Assembly: GCA_038496445.1 (NCBI GenBank) | Contig: JALMLS010000345.1 | Coordinates: 1-26,461 of the forward strand | DNA length: 26,461 nt | Reading direction: 5' to 3' | Source: Trichosphaerium sp. ATCC 40318 | Lineage: Eukaryota > Discosea > Flabellinia > Trichosidae | Part shown: positions 21,101-26,461 of the stretch, one piece after another | Layout: each line of letters opens with the position of its first letter | Position numbering within the stretch: position 1 is the stretch's first letter | The notes under the pieces: generated by a model | Told to the model about the DNA's origin: nothing | Database searches by the model: none | The model's input: the letters and a program-made list of their open reading frames with translations, nothing else | Translations under genes and position numbers: made by a program

Positions 21101-22290
21101 GCAAGAGAATCAGAGCGATTGGCGGGGATTTATAGCATAGAATTCCTTCTAGTTCTACACAAGCAACATCATCGACAACAACCCAACCATTACAATTTAT
21201 TTCCAATCCAACTGAAAAAAAAAATAAGAAAACAGAAATCAAAACCCATTTTGTATTTCTATTTACTTACGTCCAAACCAGAAGTCTGATATTGGAATCA
21301 ACGACTCACCTGTTATTCTCATTAATGCAAGAATAATTATTATTTGAAAAGGTGTGACTTGTGTCGAGTAGGTCTCAATATTACGTACGAGGAAAAGTAA
21401 CGTCGCCTTTTACTGTTTCGGCTATTTCGTTTTCAAACGCCAAAATTAATGTGCCATCCCATTCTCCTTTACCTGCTTCAAGTGACATAGTACGAAGTTC
21501 TGAGCAACACAAGGATAGTCCATCTTGAGAGTTTGTAGCAGTGTTCAAACCTATTGAAACAGTGTAAATACATTTGGAGCTCAAGCAGCAAATGATGGGC
21601 GCCCAGAAACAAAAGTATCTAATCAAAGTGTACCCACTTTAGCCTTTACATTGGCTGATAGTTCTAGATCTATCCACAAGTAAATCAAGTTCAAATCAGA
21701 ACCAAGGTCTACAAAGTCTGTAAACAAAGAAATCCTCCAACATTTGTTTTTTGTCAGTTCAACTTGAAATCACGTGCCAGTTGATTTGTAAAGTATTGTG
21801 ACCTTATCGCAAGTCCCTGGATTCTCTACCTGCGCGTTGAATACTGCACCGTTTCGAGGAACAATGATAGAGCTAAGAAGGAGAAAAAGTTAATTTTTGT
21901 TTACAAAAAAAACTCTGGTATTGTACGGAACTTACCTGTCCGTATCATCTATGCAATAAGAAATCGGTGTGCCATCTTGTAGTATTTTTTAGGCGTTTTT
22001 AACGAATGACAAAGACATACCAAGACAAGGGTAATTACTACCGTTGCAACATCGTTTAAATCGTGGATACGCATCGATATCGCCAGTACAAGACGTATTA
22101 ACAAACACCGGCTCTGAATAATCTATTTCAAACGTAGTGCCAAAGTATTGCGCTCCTTTTATGTTTTAGCGTTATTAGAGTCGTTTTACGTACCAAATAC
22201 ATTACTTTCAGCTTCGATTGCCACAACGCGTTCAATCCTGGGCGCAGCGCGTGATAAGCCTACCAGGAACAGTAGAAGCACAATGCGCAT
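15197..22290 (-). CDS. Very large cysteine-rich seven-transmembrane receptor-like protein
   Basis: Starts at ATG 22290 with a clear signal peptide (MRIVLLLFLVGLSRAAP), then many short exons on the minus strand. The extracellular part has many Cys, Trp and N-glycosylation sites: DPCCNPAYVVP near 20310, CNTDDDCNTECMPDKHC near 19700, MTCNWKPCDSEQSETCNQ near 19210, QPRCLTYTTQQSCDN near 18820, VNPQECVPVCIDKN near 18580, TTSCLCGDNKSGGSDC near 17440. Seven hydrophobic segments follow between about 16600 and 15310, including ASAIILLYLSVLIYVCLG, RVALLIAVFYCLDRAVFFLL, LPSLLLLAVVFLIITR, LGFLAAAIALYVVGFVLYIV and VLTCVFIFCLTGQAIWLVV. A short Ser/Lys-rich tail ends at TAG 15197. The LDSILSVLPSLLLL block faintly recalls the THH1/TOM1/TOM3 (DUF1084) GPCR-like family. 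I read it as one gene but could not phase every exon; it might be two. Confidence 0.6.
15310..16610 (-). other. Seven-transmembrane domain of the large receptor
   Basis: Seven hydrophobic segments in exons joined by introns of about 31-70 nt. Splicing from CLG (donor near 16511) to VLILYALIIHML with a 46-nt intron keeps phase; reading straight through would reach a stop. A 31-nt intron appears to interrupt the sequence after FLIITR. Loops are short and no GPS cleavage motif was recognised before segment 1, so this is not a standard adhesion GPCR on present evidence. Confidence 0.6.
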
Positions 22291-22717
22291 TTATTGATCA
22301 GAGAAAAAACGTAACAATAACTCCCTTTTCGTGTATTTATACGCAACGGCCCGGCAATAGTCCTTACAATGTTTGTTAAGTAGCCGCTTTACTAAATGCG
22401 CACAACCAAATTAAGCATTCAGAAGAAAAATAAACGGGCTAACTTAGCTCCGCTTGGTTATGTAGAACTCAGTAGTAATGTAGTACGACAATACTTAGAG
22501 GCATAGTACATTTTGTGAGGACAAAGAAAACTCCAAACGGAACGATTTTCTAGTTTTTTACACGTGTTGTTGAGAAGTCGTATTCGGGAGGTATTTGCGC
22601 TAGTTTTCTCTTGATTTCTTGTTAGGTTATTGTCTTATCAAACATATGTTTACTAGATTGCAATAGTTGTCTATTCCACAAAGGGTTTTGTTTAGTAATA
22701 AATAAGATAATGTTGAT
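22291..22717. other. Receptor promoter region and LDDWY-B 3' flank
   Basis: About 430 bp between two minus-strand genes arranged head to tail. No ORF of note. CACGTG at 22561. Confidence 0.4.
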
Positions 22718-24836
22718 TTACCTTTGTGATGACTTCTTTTGTAGTCCGTTGTCTTCAAAGCTCTCCCAGTTCCATTTAAACTCGGGATAAGCCACTTCTA
22801 ATATTCTAGGATAATTTGGAATTAAACTTACTGCTCCTAACTGAACAAGTTGGTATGTAGCGATGCGATACCTGTTTTTTTTTGTTATTATTTTTTTGCA
22901 TTTTTCGAATTATTTTACACGTACCACGCTTCTATGTTTGGTATGCTCAGTTTTTCTTCAGCATATCTCACAAATCCTATAATGTTTTCGGCAATCTCCC
23001 AATACCCTCTTGGGGTTGTCTTCGTTTTAGGACGTAACCTAAACGGGAATATTAAACGACAGAAAAAATTAGGAATAACATACTTGAAGGAGTTCTCATG
23101 CCATGAGAATTTTGGATATAATGTCTTCAACGTTTGGTAGAGACTGCCGTATCTACATTCAATTTGATTACTAGATTTAAGACAACGAAGATCAACATAC
23201 TGTTGTGTTATCCACTGTAACTTTCCATGTTCAAAAAGTTTTTTAGGTGAACAATCATGCCAATTATCTAACGCGTGGAATCTCATCTTTTCGCTTACAC
23301 TATTTATTCTTGATCGTTGATTATCTTCATTAAACCAATAACCATTAGGGACAGTCCTTAAGTTCATATAAGTCAAAGGACTCCAAACGCACATTGCTAA
23401 AAAGATCGCACGAAAACTTTTCCACATCCCAATCATGTTCAGGGTATACAGCCATTAGAAACGTAGAGTATGAATTGCCATAGCTTTAAAAGTTAGCTAA
23501 AGGTTATGCATTATGATATCGTACTTGCTGAGTATCATTCTTGTTCTATTTCCCAGCACATCTTGAGGTGTTACTGAGTAGAAATCATCAAGTGTTTCAA
23601 TTCCAAGCTCAGATCTGCTTGTTTCGAGAATTGATCTGTGGTGTTGCAGAAGACTTGTAGGTGGCGGTTGACGTTTTACTCGTTTTTTCCTACTCCTACT
23701 GTATGTGCGTGAGTATCACATTATGTTCAATATGTACGCACTTTATGTAAAACTCAGTGACGTCCCAGCGATGCTCTGGATACAGATTTAGGATCATATC
23801 TATCAAAGAGTTGTATCTTTAGATCTATTAGTGTCTTGTAATACTTAGTTTCGTATGATGTACCTTGATATTACTCCTGACACTCCTTTAGATATAACAT
23901 TTGCATGAGGTATACTATACCAACCATCATAGGTAGTAACTCGTAGCTCCTCCGAAATAACGTCCAGTAGTTGCCTTTGATTTTCAACGTCATCCCAGTG
24001 ATTTTGAGATTGTTTCCTAGTCACGTGTGAGTACCTACATCCCACGTGACCAAAACATGTGTATCGTACGCAAATTTTGTAGTGTCCCACTTAAATTGTG
24101 GGTATAAAGCTACAAGTGAAGCCGGTAGAGAAGCGTCGTGTCTATTTGTATTATAACTTGTTTTAAACTAAAGTTCTACTTACTGCTTCAGGATTGGGCG
24201 ACCACCGTTACTCTCCACTTGACATGTGAATACACTATACCAATCATCAAGTGACTTGACATTTAGTTGCAGCGCTATTTCATTCAATTTGGTTGTTTGT
24301 TTGCACGGCAGATTCCAGTCAATGTTTGTTCTAAAGAAAACCAGTCTGTCAACAACCAACTGACATTTAATAACAAGCACGTACCTAACCCTCTTTGCTG
24401 GATCTACTGCTGTAGGGTTAAAGGCTAATAACAGATTTGTAATTGATCCGTTAAATCTAAGCAGTGTAAGCGCTATTTATCATAGTGGTGGCGTTGTAGC
24501 GGTATGTGAAGCTAAAATGAGTAATTTAATTGACAGTACTAACTTTGATAGTAAATACTTTCCGCCAGCCTTTATTACGCGCGTATGTGTGACTTTTCGC
24601 CAATCTTCGTGAGTTTCAACGCCCAGTCTGGTACTTAGGCGCGTGAAAACGCGCTTTAACGAAGCTAGCTGCTCTAAAATAATATAAGAGGTGGTTAATA
24701 GCAAAAGCGCTAGTGCCTGGTGAAAAGTCCGCAAAACGAGCATGACTTGCGCTTGCAACACGCATGTACGCATTGAATCTGCTTCAGAACAATGTTGTAA
24801 AACAACTTTTCGCTTCAGGTTAAGTTTGACGCTCAT
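22718..24836 (-). CDS. LDDWY-repeat protein B, 522 aa, unknown function
   Basis: Twelve exons (24836-24544, 24456-24385, 24330-24184, 24141-24070, 24034-23864, 23816-23742, 23698-23525, 23483-23412, 23356-23201, 23152-23084, 23038-22925, 22871-22718) close to 523 codons, with all eleven introns in phase 2. Six repeats of the LDDWY unit are visible: GVETHEDW, NVKSLDDWYSV, RVTTYDGWYSI, GIETLDDFYSV, RFHALDNWHDC and PNIEAWYRI, with partner blocks KFNGSITNLL, QHDASLPASLVALYPQFKW, RYNSLIDMILNLYPEHRW and NYGNSYSTFLMAVYPEHDW. The last unit has an extra intron inside the codon for W of the WY pair, exactly as in protein A, so the two are paralogues. The N-terminus is basic then hydrophobic (RTFHQALALLLLTTSY), compatible with organelle import or a membrane anchor. 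No known catalytic motif. Confidence 0.82.
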
Positions 24837-25013
24837 TCAAATAATGTAGTACAGTTCGTTTAGTACAACAACCACTGTAGAATAATAAACGACTACTACA
24901 AAGCGTGTAGCTACGATCTACAATGGCGCAACTAGGTGATATTTCAGGTCTACCTCCACATTGTACGTCACGAATACCACGCCAGTGCCATACTAACGCG
25001 TATAACAGTAAAA
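24837..25013. other. Compact bidirectional promoter region
   Basis: 177 bp separate the LDDWY-B ATG (minus strand) from the hydroxylase ATG (plus strand). Both promoters must lie here unless upstream exons were missed. An open minus-strand frame extends through part of it (to 25047), but it has no ATG and no recognisable content. Confidence 0.45.
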
Positions 25014-26123
<1,110 letters not shown>

Positions 26124-26129
26124 AATAAA
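26124..26129 (+). promoter_or_regulatory. AATAAA directly after the hydroxylase stop
   Basis: TAA at 26121-26123 is followed immediately by AATAAA. Confidence 0.45.
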
Positions 26130-26286
26130 CAACCTGATTTCACTTTGTTCTCGCTTTGAAATACATGTAACTCTCTGTACACCGTTGTGTGATTCAATGA
26201 GTGTATGGTCCTATCACTCGGAGAAGATGGCTAAAGACTATGTCGCAGACAGCGACATCTTTTTGAATAATGTGAAGATGCGATTT

Positions 26287-26292
26287 TTTATT
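26287..26292 (-). promoter_or_regulatory. AATAAA downstream of the lectin-domain gene
   Basis: On the minus strand, AATAAA begins 10 bases after the TAA of the partial gene that enters from the right edge. Confidence 0.4.
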
Positions 26293-26301
26293 GATAAGGT
26301 T

Positions 26302-26461
26302 TTAGACACTTTCCATTTGCCAGTGTTGGTTTTGGTTGCCGTTGTTTGATGACCACAAATAAACGTTTTGAACATTGCTACCACCATTGCCGCCGTCAAT
26401 AGAGAAGCCATTTGCGTTTCTCTTTTCAAGTCTAAACCTGCCGTTTGACAATGAAACTTTT
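26302..26461 (-). CDS. C-terminal end of a ricin-B-type (beta-trefoil) lectin-domain protein, partial
   Basis: The minus-strand frame enters at the window edge and reads to TAA at 26302-26304. It contains LSNGRFRLEKRNANGFSIDG, then GGSNVQNVYLWSSNNGNQNQ and HWQMESV. The ID-G-x-x-x-G-x-N-V-x-LW ... NQ-x-W pattern is one subdomain of a carbohydrate-binding beta-trefoil (the QxW motif appears as QHW). Such domains occur attached to glycosidases, proteases and other secreted proteins; what precedes it lies outside the window. It converges on the hydroxylase gene with about 180 bp between stops. No toxin domain is visible and none is implied. Confidence 0.75.
   Translation of the reverse strand, partial: KVSLSNGRFRLEKRNANGFSIDGGNGGSNVQNVYLWSSNNGNQNQHWQMESV

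Noticed and set aside
26238-26429. Minus-strand ORF starting MASLLTAAMVVAMF, resembling a signal peptide
   Set aside because: Another frame over the same bases encodes a clear ricin-B-type subdomain running to the window edge; the signal-like stretch is an out-of-frame reading of it.

Overview
The window is nuclear DNA from an intron-rich, gene-dense unicellular eukaryote. Short GT-AG introns (about 35-190 nt, many near 45) interrupt almost every gene, 3' ends are tight and AATAAA lies close to several stops. The gene set (a Cbl-type ubiquitin ligase with the tyrosine-kinase-binding module, a PBC-class TALE homeodomain protein, an ADAM/reprolysin-family protein, a PHD/PhyA-type prolyl 4-hydroxylase) points to Amorphea: a holozoan, nucleariid-like or amoebozoan protist. 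I cannot name the species.

Layout from left to right: a VIT-vWA protein with an embedded Rab-like GTPase whose motifs are in circularly permuted order (+, ~116-3841); an endonuclease/exonuclease/phosphatase protein (-, 4234-5426); a complete PIF/Harbinger DNA transposon with 41-bp inverted repeats (5515-6600); a Cbl homologue (-, 6730-9131); a protein of 'LDDWY' repeats, copy A (-, 9534-11069); a PBC homeobox gene (+, 11447-12835); an ADAM-like protein lacking every zinc ligand (+, ~13080-14778); a very large cysteine-rich receptor ending in seven membrane segments (-, 15197-22290); LDDWY-repeat protein copy B (-, 22718-24836); a prolyl 4-hydroxylase (+, 25014-26123); and the C-terminal end of a ricin-B-type lectin-domain protein (-, 26302-beyond the right edge).

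There is no operon logic; genes are on both strands with 60-430 bp gaps and two divergent pairs (LDDWY-A/PBC and LDDWY-B/prolyl hydroxylase). Cbl, the large receptor and the ADAM-like protein fit cell-surface signalling and turnover, but nothing in the sequence links them functionally.

Exon models were built by hand. Most close in phase exactly: EEP 274 aa, Cbl 548 aa, LDDWY-A 348 aa, LDDWY-B 522 aa, PBC 296 aa, hydroxylase 226 aa. The first exon of the VIT-vWA gene, the start of the ADAM gene and many exons of the large receptor are uncertain. The most unusual items are the permuted Rab, the twin LDDWY genes whose 19 introns are all in phase 2, and the zinc-less ADAM.
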